Shown here piece after piece: positions 44,343 to 53,523 of a stretch of DNA of 64,000 nucleotides. How positions within the stretch are numbered: the stretch's first letter is position 1; each line of letters starts with the position of its first letter. The translations under genes and the position numbers were made by a program. A model generated the notes under the pieces. The model ran no database searches. It saw only the letters and a program-made list of their open reading frames with translations, and was not told the origin of the DNA. This DNA is from CADEDH01 sp965262175 (GTDB lineage Bacteria > Actinomycetota > Acidimicrobiia > Acidimicrobiales > SZUA-35). The stretch spans positions 372,001 through 436,000 of the forward strand of contig CBDHES010000029.1 of the NCBI GenBank assembly GCA_965262175.1. The letters run 5' to 3'.

Positions 44343-45761
44343 TCAGCCCTCGGCGGCGTCCTGGTCGGCGATGGCGTTGAGCAGGGGAAACGGATTGACC
44401 GGACCGTCGCCGGACGGGTGGAGCTCCAGGTGGAGATGGGGTGGCGTGCCGATGGCGTTCCCGGTGTTGCCGACGTAGCCGATGACCTCCCCGGCCTCGA
44501 CCACCATGCCCTCGGCCAGCCCGGCGGCATGGGCCTGGAGGTGGGCGTAGTACCACCGGGCACCGCTCTCTCCCCGGAGCCAGACGACCAGCCCACCGAG
44601 CCGCCCTGCGCCGACCCGGGTCACGACGGCCCGTTCGGCGGCCAGGAGCGGGGTCCCGGTGGGGGCGAAGATGTCGATCCCCTCGTGCCAGTGCTCATCG
44701 GGGGTACCCGGCATCCGGGGAAAGCCCCAGGAGTCGATCAGCGGGCGGTGGTAGCCGTCGGCCACCGGGAACACGACCCCCTCGATGTAGACGGCGCTGC
44801 CGGCCCGGAATGCCTCGAGCTCGGCGTTGGCCTGGTCGATCGCCTGCTCGGCCCCCTCCACCGCCGATCGGGCCTCGTCGATAGCCCGCCTGGCGTCGGC
44901 CACGGAGTCGGCGGCGGCGACGATGTCGGCATCGAGCCGGACCCGGAGCGCCTGGTACGCCTCGATGGCCCGGTCGTCGCCTTCCAGCACGATCTCGAGG
45001 AACCGGATCCTGGTCGAGGACTCGAGGGTGCTGGTCTGGTCGAGCCGACCGAGGGTCGAGAGCAGGGCACTCTCGACGCCGTCCTGGTGGACGAACGCCG
45101 CGATGGCCCGTTCCTGGAGCAGTTCCTCGGCCTCGCCGAGCTGGACCAGGGCCCCTTCGACGTCCTGGCCGAGGGCCCACAGATCCGACTCCCGACGAGC
45201 GAGCTCGGCGATCGCCATCTCCAACCGGCGGGTCGCCTCGTCGCGGTCGGCGACGGCGCCAGCCAGTTTCGCCTCGGCCGCCTCGACGCTGCTCCACAGG
45301 ATCTCGTCGGGCTGGAACGCCCCCTGACCCCCGTAGCCCCCCGACGGCGGCACGGTGTGGTCGGTCTCGGGGGCGTCGTCTCCCGGCGGTTCGTCGACGA
45401 GCGGATCGGCGGTCGACGGGATCGTCGGATCGCTCGGCCCCGGGGTGGTCGTCGACTCGGGCTCCGGCGCGGTGAGGGTCACCTCGGGCGACGTGGGGGT
45501 CACGGTCGGAGACGGACCCTCGCCGCCGATCGGTGGTGCGGGCGGCGGCACGGTCGAGGTCGTTGTGGCCCCCGATCCGCCGGTGGTCGACGTCCCCTCG
45601 CTGGTGGCCGGGGTGGACGTCGAGGTCGACGATGACGTCGACGACGAGGTGACGGGCGTCGAGGAGGTGGTGCTCGCTGCGGCGGCGGTCATCGTGGCCG
45701 ACACGGCGAGCGCGAGGCCCCCGACCCACGTCGCCGCCATCCTCGCCCGCCTGCCCATCAC
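44343..45761 (-). CDS. Secreted M23 family peptidase with Ser/Thr/Pro-rich N-terminus and coiled-coil
   Basis: Second M23 protein in the window, 472 residues. After a signal peptide (about 1-30) comes a low-complexity Ser/Thr/Pro region (about 30-140), a coiled-coil (about 150-310) and a C-terminal LytM domain with intact zinc ligands HEGIDI and HLHLELH. It shares layout with the M23 protein at 39830 but has a wall-spanning type linker. GTG at 45761 or ATG at 45758 is the start. No promoter was recognised in the 105-nt gap upstream. Confidence 0.9.
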   Translation of the reverse strand: MMGRRARMAATWVGGLALAVSATMTAAAASTTSSTPVTSSSTSSSTSTSTPATSEGTSTTGGSGATTTSTVPPPAPPIGGEGPSPTVTPTSPEVTLTAPEPESTTTPGPSDPTIPSTADPLVDEPPGDDAPETDHTVPPSGGYGGQGAFQPDEILWSSVEAAEAKLAGAVADRDEATRRLEMAIAELARRESDLWALGQDVEGALVQLGEAEELLQERAIAAFVHQDGVESALLSTLGRLDQTSTLESSTRIRFLEIVLEGDDRAIEAYQALRVRLDADIVAAADSVADARRAIDEARSAVEGAEQAIDQANAELEAFRAGSAVYIEGVVFPVADGYHRPLIDSWGFPRMPGTPDEHWHEGIDIFAPTGTPLLAAERAVVTRVGAGRLGGLVVWLRGESGARWYYAHLQAHAAGLAEGMVVEAGEVIGYVGNTGNAIGTPPHLHLELHPSGDGPVNPFPLLNAIADQDAAEG

Positions 45762-45866
45762 CCATGCAACGGACGACCCCGGTGGTGCCTTGAGAACCTG
45801 CCCGATTGGCCCGCCCCCGCCCGGTTGGGCCCTCCGTCACGCCGATCGGTCCCCCGGGCTCCTCGC

Positions 45867-46694
45867 TCAGAGGTGGTGGGCGTCGCCAGCGGTGACGGTG
45901 ATCGGCCCGTCGGCGGTCTCGATGACCAGGGCCCCGTCGTCGGTCACCGCCGCCGCGGTGCCTTCGATCACGTCGGTCTGCCGCTGGAACCGGACGGCCC
46001 GCCCGATGGTCAGGCAACGACCGCGGTAGGCGTCGAGCACGGCGCCGGACCCGGTCGTCTCCAGGGCGCCGAGCCAACGCTCGATCCCGGCCAGCACCGC
46101 CCGGACCATGTCCCACCGGTCGATCGGGCGACCGGCCAGCTGTTCGAGGGTGGCCACCCGCTCCCGGATCTCGACGGGCGGCGGGGCGTGCCACCGCAGG
46201 TTCAGGCCCATGCCGGCCACCACGGCCAACCGGTCGCCGCTCCCGGCGGTCGCCTCACTCAGGATCCCGGCCAGCTTCCGCTCGCCCAGCTCCGGCACCA
46301 GCACGTCGTTGGGCCACTTCAATGCGGCCCGCTGGGGTGGAGGTCCCGACTCGGGGCCGGCGCGGTCGTCGCCCCCACCGTCGAAGGGGGCCAGGACGAC
46401 CGCCGTGGCATCGGTGATGGCCAGGCCGGCGATGAGGGGAACGAGCGCGGCCACCTCCCGCCGGGGTCGGAGCAGCACCGACATGAGCATCGAGCCTCCG
46501 GGCTCGTCGTGCCAGGCCCGGGACTGACGGCCCCGACCGGCCCGCTGGTGGTCGGTGACCCGGACCTGCCCCTCCGGCGCGCCGTCTCGGGCCGCGTCGA
46601 GCAGATCGGCGTTGGTCGAGCCGGTTTCAGGAACGTGGACGATCTCCGAAAAGCGGGTTCCGTCCAGGCCGGGGAGTACCCTCGGGGCGTCCAT
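45867..46694 (-). CDS. birA: Biotin--[acetyl-CoA-carboxylase] ligase, catalytic type only
   Basis: Attaches biotin to the carrier domain of carboxylases. The 275-residue protein has TGSTNADLLDAARDG, GRGRQSRAWHDEPGGSMLMS and LKWPNDVLVPELGERKLAGI, plus a small C-terminal SH3-like domain. There is no N-terminal HTH, so it should not act as a repressor. It is divergent from accA, its likely substrate gene, 103 nt away. TATCGT lies 8 nt before the ATG. Confidence 0.94.
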   Translation of the reverse strand: MDAPRVLPGLDGTRFSEIVHVPETGSTNADLLDAARDGAPEGQVRVTDHQRAGRGRQSRAWHDEPGGSMLMSVLLRPRREVAALVPLIAGLAITDATAVVLAPFDGGGDDRAGPESGPPPQRAALKWPNDVLVPELGERKLAGILSEATAGSGDRLAVVAGMGLNLRWHAPPPVEIRERVATLEQLAGRPIDRWDMVRAVLAGIERWLGALETTGSGAVLDAYRGRCLTIGRAVRFQRQTDVIEGTAAAVTDDGALVIETADGPITVTAGDAHHL

Positions 46695-46702
46695 CGTGGG
46701 CA

Positions 46703-46708
46703 ACGATA
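46703..46708 (-). promoter_or_regulatory. Leaderless-type -10 element of birA
   Basis: TATCGT 8 nt before the birA ATG, in the birA-accA divergent gap. Confidence 0.45.
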
Positions 46709-46796
46709 GAGCACCCGTCACCGCCTCGGCGGCCTCGGTCGACGCCCATCTCCGTCCCCTTCCCGGCCCCGGGCCACATCCCGTAAGCGAGCAGCG

Positions 46797-48590
46797 ATGA
46801 CAGCACCGACCCAACGCCCCTTCGAGAAGGTCCTGGTGGCCAATCGAGCCGAGATCGCGGTCCGGGTGATCAGGGCCTGTCAAGAGCTGGGGATCCCGAC
46901 GGTCGCCATCTACTCCGAGCTCGATCGCGACGCGCTCCACGTCCGCCTGGCCGACGAGGCGTACGCCGTCGGCGGCGAGACGGCGGCGGAGAGCTACCTC
47001 AACACCGAGGCCATCCTCGATGTGATCGAGCGGTCAGGGGCCGATGCGGTCCACCCCGGCTACGGGTTCTTCTCCGAGAACGCCGACTTCGCCCGGGCGA
47101 TCACGTCCCGGGGCGTCACCTTCATCGGCCCCCCGCCCGAGGCGATCGAGGTGATGGGCGACAAGATCAGCGCTCGGGCGGCGGCGACCCGGGTCGGCGT
47201 GGCCGGCGTTCCGGGCAACACCGACTTCCTCACCGGACCGGATCAGGTCGTGGCGTTCGGAGCCGAGCATGGCTGGCCGGTCGCCATCAAGGCGGCGTTC
47301 GGCGGCGGCGGCCGGGGCATGAAGGTGGTCGAGACCGCCGACGACGCGGCCGAGGCCCTCGAGTCGGCCCAGCGGGAGTCGCTGGCCTACTTCGGACGCG
47401 ACGAGTGCTACGTCGAGCGGTACCTGACCAAGCCTCGGCATGTCGAGGTCCAGGTCCTTTGTGACGCCCACGGCAACGGGATCCACCTCGGCCAGCGGGA
47501 CTGCTCGGCCCAGCGTCGCCATCAGAAGCTGATCGAGGAGGCCCCGGCCCCCGGCCTCAGCCCCGAGATCGTCGACGCCATGGGCGAGGCGGCGGTCAAG
47601 GTCGCCCTGGGGTGCGGCTACACCAACGCCGGCACCGTCGAGTTCCTGTACGAGGACGGCGCCTTCTACTACCTGGAGATGAACACCCGGCTCCAGGTGG
47701 AGCACCCGGTGACCGAGATGGTGACCGGGCTCGACCTGGTAGCCCTCCAGTTGGCGGTCGCCGCCGGGGCCCCACTGCCCCTCACCCAGGACGAGGTCAC
47801 CTTCACCGGCCACGCCATCGAGGTGCGCATCAATGCCGAGGACCCGGCCGGCGGCCGCTTCCTCCCCTCCCCCGGTCCCCTGACCAAGCTCCGGACGGCG
47901 TCGGGCTACGGCGTCCGGTGGGACGGCGGGTACGAGGCGGGCGACACGATCAGCCAGTTCTACGACAACCTCGTCGGCAAGCTGGTGTGCTGGGGCGCCG
48001 ACCGGGACATCGCCATCGCCCGCACCCTCCGGGCGCTGCGGGAGATGGAGGTCGAGGGGGTGGCCACCACCATCCCGGCCGACATCGCCATCCTCGAGCA
48101 CCCGGACTTCGCTGCGGTGACCCACTCGACCAAGTGGGTCGAGCACACCCTCGACCTCAGCTCGGTCTCGGCCTCGGTGGCCACGACCGAGGCCGAGACC
48201 GACGACGACGCCGAGCCGAAGGTCCGGCGCGACGTCGACGTCGAGGTCAACGGCAAGCGCTTCTCGGTCTCGGTGTGGGCACCGGAGTCCGCCGGCCTGG
48301 CGTCGGGCGGGGGCCGGGCCGCCGCCCGCAAGCCCAAGCGTCGGGCCTCGGGTGGTCAGGCCGCGGCCGGTTCCGGTTCGGGCGAGGTGACCGTCCCCAT
48401 GCAGGGAACGGTGGTGAAGGTGCTGGTCACCGTCGGCCAGGAGATCGAGGCCGGCGAGGCCGTGCTCGTGCTCGAGGCGATGAAGATGGAGAACAACGTG
48501 ACCGCCGAGCGGTCGGGAGTCGTCAAGGAGATCCGGGTCGAGGCCGGCGACGCCGTCTCCGGCGGCGACGTCGTGGCCGTCATCGGCTGA
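46797..48590 (+). CDS. Acyl-CoA carboxylase alpha subunit (biotin carboxylase-BCCP fusion)
   Basis: Biotin-dependent carboxylase subunit for acetyl-CoA/propionyl-CoA, 597 residues. The biotin carboxylase part has VLVANRAEIAVRVIRACQEL, the ATP loop AAFGGGGRGMKVV, LGQRDCSAQRRHQKLIEEAP and EMNTRLQVEHPVTEM. The C-terminal BCCP has the biotinyl-Lys in LEAMKMENNV. Between them lies a variable Asp/Glu- then Gly/Lys-rich linker. This is the actinobacterial AccA-type; the beta subunit is not in the window. Confidence 0.95.
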   Translation: MTAPTQRPFEKVLVANRAEIAVRVIRACQELGIPTVAIYSELDRDALHVRLADEAYAVGGETAAESYLNTEAILDVIERSGADAVHPGYGFFSENADFARAITSRGVTFIGPPPEAIEVMGDKISARAAATRVGVAGVPGNTDFLTGPDQVVAFGAEHGWPVAIKAAFGGGGRGMKVVETADDAAEALESAQRESLAYFGRDECYVERYLTKPRHVEVQVLCDAHGNGIHLGQRDCSAQRRHQKLIEEAPAPGLSPEIVDAMGEAAVKVALGCGYTNAGTVEFLYEDGAFYYLEMNTRLQVEHPVTEMVTGLDLVALQLAVAAGAPLPLTQDEVTFTGHAIEVRINAEDPAGGRFLPSPGPLTKLRTASGYGVRWDGGYEAGDTISQFYDNLVGKLVCWGADRDIAIARTLRALREMEVEGVATTIPADIAILEHPDFAAVTHSTKWVEHTLDLSSVSASVATTEAETDDDAEPKVRRDVDVEVNGKRFSVSVWAPESAGLASGGGRAAARKPKRRASGGQAAAGSGSGEVTVPMQGTVVKVLVTVGQEIEAGEAVLVLEAMKMENNVTAERSGVVKEIRVEAGDAVSGGDVVAVIG

Positions 48591-48600
48591 GCGGCGGCGG

Positions 48601-49053
48601 TCAGGTCGGATCGGGGCTGACCAGGGCGACCGGGCACCCGGTCCGCTCGGCGATCCGGTCGAGCAGCGCCTCGACCGAAGCGTGGCCGGCCACCGGTACC
48701 GGTGCGCCGATCAACACCTGGGTTCGGCCCAGGCCGTCCGCCGTCTCCGCCACCAGATCGACCACCCGCCCTCGGCGAACCTCCACCGACACCGGCAGGT
48801 CGGTCGCCCCGATCTGTTCGGCGGTCAGGTTGAGTTGGGCGTCGAGGAGCCACGTCAGCTCCTCGGCCACCAGCCCGGCCAGCGACCGGTCGAGGTCGGC
48901 GAAGGTGTCGTCGTCGAGCACCGCCAGGTAGTGGAGGCCCCGATCCTCGTCGGCGGCCCGGACCATCGCCTGGCGGACGGTGGCCGCCCGGCCGGTCCCA
49001 CCCCACGACACGTAGAGCAGCGGCGGCCCCGCCGCCTCGCCCGCACCGGCCAT
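48601..49053 (-). CDS. Universal stress protein-like protein
   Basis: A 150-residue alpha/beta protein resembling the UspA fold: LLYVSWGGTGRAATVRQAM at strand 1/helix 1, LPVSVEVRRGRVVDLVAETA, then TQVLIGAPVPVAGHASVEAL and CPVALVSP at the end. The classic Gx2Gx9GS ATP-binding signature is not clear. It starts with a 1-base overlap on the antiporter stop (TGATG), which suggests that it modulates the antiporter. Confidence 0.65.
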   Translation of the reverse strand: MAGAGEAAGPPLLYVSWGGTGRAATVRQAMVRAADEDRGLHYLAVLDDDTFADLDRSLAGLVAEELTWLLDAQLNLTAEQIGATDLPVSVEVRRGRVVDLVAETADGLGRTQVLIGAPVPVAGHASVEALLDRIAERTGCPVALVSPDPT

Positions 49054-50741
49054 CACGCCACACCTCCCGCCGAGCCCGAATCGAGGGTCGGGAGCGGGTC
49101 GGACTCCCATCGCTCTCCGACCAACTCGAGGGCGGCCAGCCGGTCGTCGATCTCGATCCCGAGCTCGGTGGCGATCTGACCTTCGATCAGCCCACCCCGA
49201 GCCACCTGGAGGAGCGCGGTCCGCTCGGCGATCAGGGCGTCACGTCTGGCGCTGATCAGCATCGCCACCTCCAGCTCGGGGTGGGCCCGCAGGTGGCTCT
49301 GCAACGACGACGACTGCTGCGTCACCTCGCGCTGGTAGGTCCGGCTCATGGCGTCGGCCATGTCGCTGAACACGACCCCCTCGGCCCCCAGCCGGTTGAT
49401 CTCCGCCTGTCCGGCCCGCCGCATGGCGATCCGGGCCTGGTGGCGCTGCTGGTCCAGCTCGTTGTCGGCCTTGCCGGAGAGCCCGAGCCGTCGGATCAGG
49501 GCCGACATCGTCGTGCCCTGGATCAGGAGGGTGAACAGCACCACTCCGAAGGTCATGGCCTGGACGGTGTCGATCGTCTCCTGGTCGAAGGCGTCGGTGG
49601 TCATCGTGAGGACGAGGGCCAACGAGATCGCCCCTCGGAGCCCGCCCCAGGTCATCACGTGGCGATAGGGCATCGGGATGTGGCGCTTGGAGATCCAGTC
49701 GGCGACCTCGGCCAGCCCGTAGACCATGGCCACCCGGACCACGATCACCCCGACCAGGGCGATGGCCACCGCCACCAGCTCACCGGTCAGATCGGAGAAC
49801 GAGATCGTCAGACCGATGACGAGGAACACCATCGAGTTGACGAGGAAGGTGAGCAGCTCCCAGAAGTGCTGGAGGGTGAGCCGGGTCGAGGGCGAGGTGT
49901 TGCCCAAGCCGACGTTGCCGACCATCAGCCCGGCCGCCACGACAGCCAGGATGCCCGAGAAGTGGAGGTCGGGCTCGCCGATCATCAGCCCGAACTCCTC
50001 GGCCAGGAGGTAGGAGCCATAGGCGAGGGCCAGGGTGGTCGACGTCTCGATCAGCGCGTCGTCGACCCGGGCCAGGAACACCGCCCCCACCAGGTAGCCG
50101 AGCACGAGGCCGACGCCCAGGCCCCCGAGCGAGACGATGACGAAGTCGGCCGCGGCGTCGCCGGCGTCGAAGCCGCCGCCGGCTGCGGCCGCCACCGCCA
50201 GGTTGAACGCCACGACGGCGACGGCGTCGTTGAACAACGACTCCCCCTCGACCAGCACCGACAGGCGCTTCGGGGTCCCCAACGACTTGAAGAAGGCGAT
50301 CACGGCGACCGGGTCGGTGGCCGAGATCAGCGCACCGAAGGCGAAGGCGGCGGCCCACGGCACGTCGAGGGCGTAGTGGACCAGGGCCCCCAGGCCCAGC
50401 GTGCCGACCGCGGTGCCGCCGAGCGCCAGGAGCAACACCGGCACCAGGTCGGCCCGGAGCTTGGACCACGGCAGGTGGAGGGTCGCCTCGAACAGCAACG
50501 GCGGGACGAGGAGGGCGAGGATCAGATCGGGTGAGACGTCGACCGCCACCAGCTCACCCAGGGCGGAGGCCCCGAAGCCGGCGATGACCAGGGCGACGGT
50601 GTAGGGGAACTTCAGCCGTTTGGCCAGCACCGCCACCCCGGCCGCGATCGCCAACAGGACGACCGCCGCCGTCTCCTGCCGGAGGAGGGCTGACGTCTCT
50701 TCTTCGACCGCGAGGACGAGCGGGATCGTGTCGACAACCAT
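49053..50741 (-). CDS. NhaP-type Na+/H+ antiporter (CPA1)
   Basis: Cation/proton antiporter, 562 residues. About 12 membrane helices occupy residues 1-420, with the CPA1 core ALISATDPVAVIAFFKSLG and LVEGESLFNDAVAVVAFN, and MTWGGLRGAISLALVL. A C-terminal cytoplasmic domain of about 150 residues is charged and helical and likely regulatory. TAGGTT lies 9 nt before the ATG at 50741. The Usp-like gene downstream overlaps its stop. Confidence 0.93.
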   Translation of the reverse strand: MVVDTIPLVLAVEEETSALLRQETAAVVLLAIAAGVAVLAKRLKFPYTVALVIAGFGASALGELVAVDVSPDLILALLVPPLLFEATLHLPWSKLRADLVPVLLLALGGTAVGTLGLGALVHYALDVPWAAAFAFGALISATDPVAVIAFFKSLGTPKRLSVLVEGESLFNDAVAVVAFNLAVAAAAGGGFDAGDAAADFVIVSLGGLGVGLVLGYLVGAVFLARVDDALIETSTTLALAYGSYLLAEEFGLMIGEPDLHFSGILAVVAAGLMVGNVGLGNTSPSTRLTLQHFWELLTFLVNSMVFLVIGLTISFSDLTGELVAVAIALVGVIVVRVAMVYGLAEVADWISKRHIPMPYRHVMTWGGLRGAISLALVLTMTTDAFDQETIDTVQAMTFGVVLFTLLIQGTTMSALIRRLGLSGKADNELDQQRHQARIAMRRAGQAEINRLGAEGVVFSDMADAMSRTYQREVTQQSSSLQSHLRAHPELEVAMLISARRDALIAERTALLQVARGGLIEGQIATELGIEIDDRLAALELVGERWESDPLPTLDSGSAGGVA

Positions 50742-50750
50742 GACGGAGGG

Positions 50751-50756
50751 AACCTA
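50751..50756 (-). promoter_or_regulatory. Leaderless-type -10 element of the antiporter operon
   Basis: TAGGTT 9 nt before the ATG at 50741. Confidence 0.4.
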
Positions 50757-50821
50757 CCGGCCAGACCGCCCGCCGTCGAGGGCCCCCCGGTGGGGAGTTC
50801 GCCCTGCTGCCTGCCTCGGGC

Positions 50822-52198
50822 CTACTCGGCGGCCTCGCCCACGACTTCGGCCAGGGCCGGATGGACGAACAGGGACTCGACGAGGTCGCCGACGGTCAAC
50901 CCGGCCGAGACCGCCAGGGCCAGGACCGAGATCAGCTCGGCGGCGTGGCGGCCGACGATCGAGCCACCCATCACCACCCCGGTGGCCGGGTCGGAGACGA
51001 TCTTGACGAACCCGCGGGGGTCGTTGTTGATCAGGGCCTTGGGCGAGACCGAGAACGGCACCTTGGTGACCCGGATCTTGCGGCCCTCGGCGAAGGCGTC
51101 GGCCTCGGCGACGCCGACGTCGGCGATCTCGGGGTCGGTGAAGATGGCCGACGCCGCCTTGTCGTAGTCGATGTGGCGGTGCGGCCCGGCGTGGCGGCCC
51201 ATGGCGTGCTCGGCGATCTTGCGCCCCTGGGTCGAGGCGACCGACGACAGGGGCAACCGGCCCGACAGGTCGCCGGCGGCGTAGATGTGGGCGACGTTCG
51301 ACCGGCAGTTGTGGTCGACCTTCACGTAGCCCCACTCGGTCTCGATCCCGGCCGCCTCGAGCCCGAGGTGCTCCGAGTTGGGGATCGAGCCGATCGCCAG
51401 GAGCACGTGGCTGCCCTCGACGACCCGGCCATCGTGGATGTGGACCTTGACCCCGTCCTCGTCGCGATCGATTCCGGTCGCCCGGGCCCCCATCAAGAGG
51501 TTGACCCCCCGGTCGATGAAGCTCTGCTCCAACACCGCCGCCACCTCGGGGTCCTTGTTGGGGAGGACCTGCTGGCGGCTGACCACCAGCGACACCTCCG
51601 ACCCGAACGACGAGAACATGTGGACGAACTCGACGCCGGTGACCCCGGAGCCGACGACGATCAGGTGATCGGGCAGCTCCGGCGGTGGGTAGGCGTCGCG
51701 GGTCGACAGGACCCGGAGGCCGTCCAGGTCGGCCCAGTCGGGGATCCGGGGACGGCTGCCGGTGCTCAGCACGATCACGTCGGCCGGGAGGACCTCGGTC
51801 GTCCCGTCGGCGGTGGTCGCTTCGACCTCGTGCTCCGACAGGAGCCTCCCGGTCCCCTCGATGAGGCGGACGCCCTGGCTGGTCAGCAGGTCGGTGACCG
51901 ACGACTCGAGGCGATCCTCGATGTCGGTGATCCGGGCTCGCAGGGCCTCGAAGTCGAGCTCGACGTCGACCCGGGCCAAGCCCATCTCGGTGGCGTCCTT
52001 CATCATCGCCATCGCCCCGCCGGTGGCGATCATCGCCTTCGACGGGATGCAGTCGAGCAGGTGGGCCGCACCCCCGACGACGTCCCGCTCGATCAGGGTG
52101 ACCTCGGCGCCGTACCGGGCGGCATAGGTGGCGCAGTTGGTCCCGGCCGGGCCCCCGCCGATGATCACGATCCGCTTGCGAGCGCCCTGGGGTGCCAT
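50822..52198 (-). CDS. LpdA-like FAD-dependent NAD(P)H:quinone oxidoreductase
   Basis: Two-dinucleotide-binding flavoprotein, 458 residues. FAD site IVIIGGGPAGTNCATYAARYG, NAD site IVVGSGVTGVEFVHMF, FAD-2 site HIYAAGDLSGRLPL and a C-terminal dimerisation domain are present. The redox motif reads GGAAHLLDCIPSK: the first Cys of the usual CxxxxC is Ala45, only Cys50 remains, so dithiol chemistry is impossible. This matches mycobacterial LpdA (Rv3303c-type), a quinone reductase. Start at 52198 is chosen for AAGAGGAG 8 nt upstream; ATG at 52219 is possible. Confidence 0.85.
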   Translation of the reverse strand: MAPQGARKRIVIIGGGPAGTNCATYAARYGAEVTLIERDVVGGAAHLLDCIPSKAMIATGGAMAMMKDATEMGLARVDVELDFEALRARITDIEDRLESSVTDLLTSQGVRLIEGTGRLLSEHEVEATTADGTTEVLPADVIVLSTGSRPRIPDWADLDGLRVLSTRDAYPPPELPDHLIVVGSGVTGVEFVHMFSSFGSEVSLVVSRQQVLPNKDPEVAAVLEQSFIDRGVNLLMGARATGIDRDEDGVKVHIHDGRVVEGSHVLLAIGSIPNSEHLGLEAAGIETEWGYVKVDHNCRSNVAHIYAAGDLSGRLPLSSVASTQGRKIAEHAMGRHAGPHRHIDYDKAASAIFTDPEIADVGVAEADAFAEGRKIRVTKVPFSVSPKALINNDPRGFVKIVSDPATGVVMGGSIVGRHAAELISVLALAVSAGLTVGDLVESLFVHPALAEVVGEAAE

Positions 52199-52229
52199 AC
52201 CACTTGCTCCTCTTGCCATCGACACCGAG

Positions 52230-52235
52230 ACCCTA
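52230..52235 (-). promoter_or_regulatory. Possible -10 element of the LpdA-like gene
   Basis: TAGGGT, 10 nt before the in-frame ATG at 52219 and 31 nt before the preferred ATG at 52198. Confidence 0.35.
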
Positions 52236-52285
52236 TCGGCCGCCATACCGCACCCCGTGAGGAGCCGGCGGGCGATGGCGACCGG

Positions 52286-53470
52286 TCAGGTGTGGGTGAG
52301 GTGCCGGTACAGGGCGGCGAGGCCGGCCGCCGTGGCATCCCACGAGAAGGTCCCGACCCGGGCCCGGCCGGCCTCTCGCAGCCGCGCCGCCTCGGCGTCG
52401 TCGCCGATGACGGTGACGACGGCGGCCGCCAGCGCACCCGGGTCGCCCGGCGGTACCAGCCGGGCCGCCGGGCCGCACACCTCGACCAGCGCCCCGGCGG
52501 TCGTCGCCACCACCGGGCAGCCCTGCCCCATCGCTTCCAACGGGGGCAGGCCGAACCCCTCGTAGATCGAAGGGAAGGCGAAGCAGGCCGCACCGGCCAG
52601 CAGGTCGTTGCGCTCGTCGACCGTCACGTAGCCCAACCGGACCACCCGGCGGCCGACCCCGCCGGTCCCAGCGGCCGACGGGGCACCCTCGCCCCTCCGC
52701 CGGGTCGCATCGGCTCCGGTCACGACCGCCCCGACCCGGCGGAGGGCGGCGTCGACCGCCGGGGTCCCGGCCCCGTCGGCCCCGGCCACCACCAGCGCCA
52801 CCTCGGGGTGGTCCCGCCACACCTCGACCATCGCCTCGATCAGGTCGGGGACCGCCTTGCGGGGCTCGATGGTCCCGAGCGACAGCACGTAGGGCCGGCC
52901 GCCGGCGAGGGCCCGACCTCGGGCCGGGTCACCGGGCGGCGCCGGCTCGAACCCGTTGGGCACGACGTGGATCCGGTCGTCGTCGACCCCCAGCACCGTC
53001 CGGGCCTCCGCCGCGACGAAGGCCGACACGACGTGGACGGCCGCCCCCCGGTTCACCGCCCGGCCGACGAGGGCCGGATACCGCCGGGCATGGACGCCGA
53101 CCTGATCGGGGTGATGCCACGGTCCGAAGTCGTGGACGGTCACCACCTCGGCGGCCCCGGCGGCCGGGGGGACCACGAAGTTGGGGCCGTGGACCACGTC
53201 GAAGCCGGTCAGGCGAGGACGATCGAGACGGGTCCACAACCGGTGGGCCAATCGGGCCGGGAACGGGATGGCGGCCGCTGCCACCCCGGCGGGGAGGGCG
53301 CCCGGCAGCTGGCCACGACCCCGGAAGCTGATGAGGACGCCCGTCACCGCCAGGTCGTCCATCGTGGCCAGCCGCCTGACGACGGCGTCGGTCATCGTTC
53401 CGATCCCGGTCCGCGGTCCGAGCAGCGAGGTCGCCTCCACCGCCACCCGCAATCGACGCTCGTCGGACAC
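52286..53470 (-). CDS. GT4 family glycosyltransferase
   Basis: A 394-residue glycosyltransferase. It starts LRVAVEATSLLGPRTGIG and has an internal VVHGPNFVVPP, the second-domain entry YVLSLGTIEPRKAVPDLIEA and the EX7E motif in PSIYEGFGLPPLEAMGQG. A Gly/Arg-rich insert follows VDAALRRVGAVVTG. The likely role is glycan or lipid mannosylation in the envelope; substrate is not visible. GTG at 53470 is preceded by TACGGT 8 nt upstream, which rules against a longer N-terminus. Confidence 0.9.
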   Translation of the reverse strand: MSDERRLRVAVEATSLLGPRTGIGTMTDAVVRRLATMDDLAVTGVLISFRGRGQLPGALPAGVAAAAIPFPARLAHRLWTRLDRPRLTGFDVVHGPNFVVPPAAGAAEVVTVHDFGPWHHPDQVGVHARRYPALVGRAVNRGAAVHVVSAFVAAEARTVLGVDDDRIHVVPNGFEPAPPGDPARGRALAGGRPYVLSLGTIEPRKAVPDLIEAMVEVWRDHPEVALVVAGADGAGTPAVDAALRRVGAVVTGADATRRRGEGAPSAAGTGGVGRRVVRLGYVTVDERNDLLAGAACFAFPSIYEGFGLPPLEAMGQGCPVVATTAGALVEVCGPAARLVPPGDPGALAAAVVTVIGDDAEAARLREAGRARVGTFSWDATAAGLAALYRHLTHT

Positions 53471-53478
53471 GGGTTGGG

Positions 53479-53484
53479 ACCGTA
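53479..53484 (-). promoter_or_regulatory. Leaderless-type -10 element of the glycosyltransferase gene
   Basis: TACGGT 8 nt before the GTG at 53470, in the 61-nt divergent gap with the mutase gene. Confidence 0.45.
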
Positions 53485-53517
53485 GCGCCTCGTCTACCGG
53501 CCCGAACCGATGGCTTC

Positions 53518-53523
53518 TACACT
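53518..53523 (+). promoter_or_regulatory. Leaderless-type -10 element of methylmalonyl-CoA mutase
   Basis: TACACT 8 nt before the ATG at 53532. Two back-to-back leaderless promoters share this 61-nt gap. Confidence 0.5.

Noticed and set aside
45762..45866. ydaO-type riboswitch before the second M23 gene
   Set aside because: The gap is only 105 nt and shows no recognisable conserved core.
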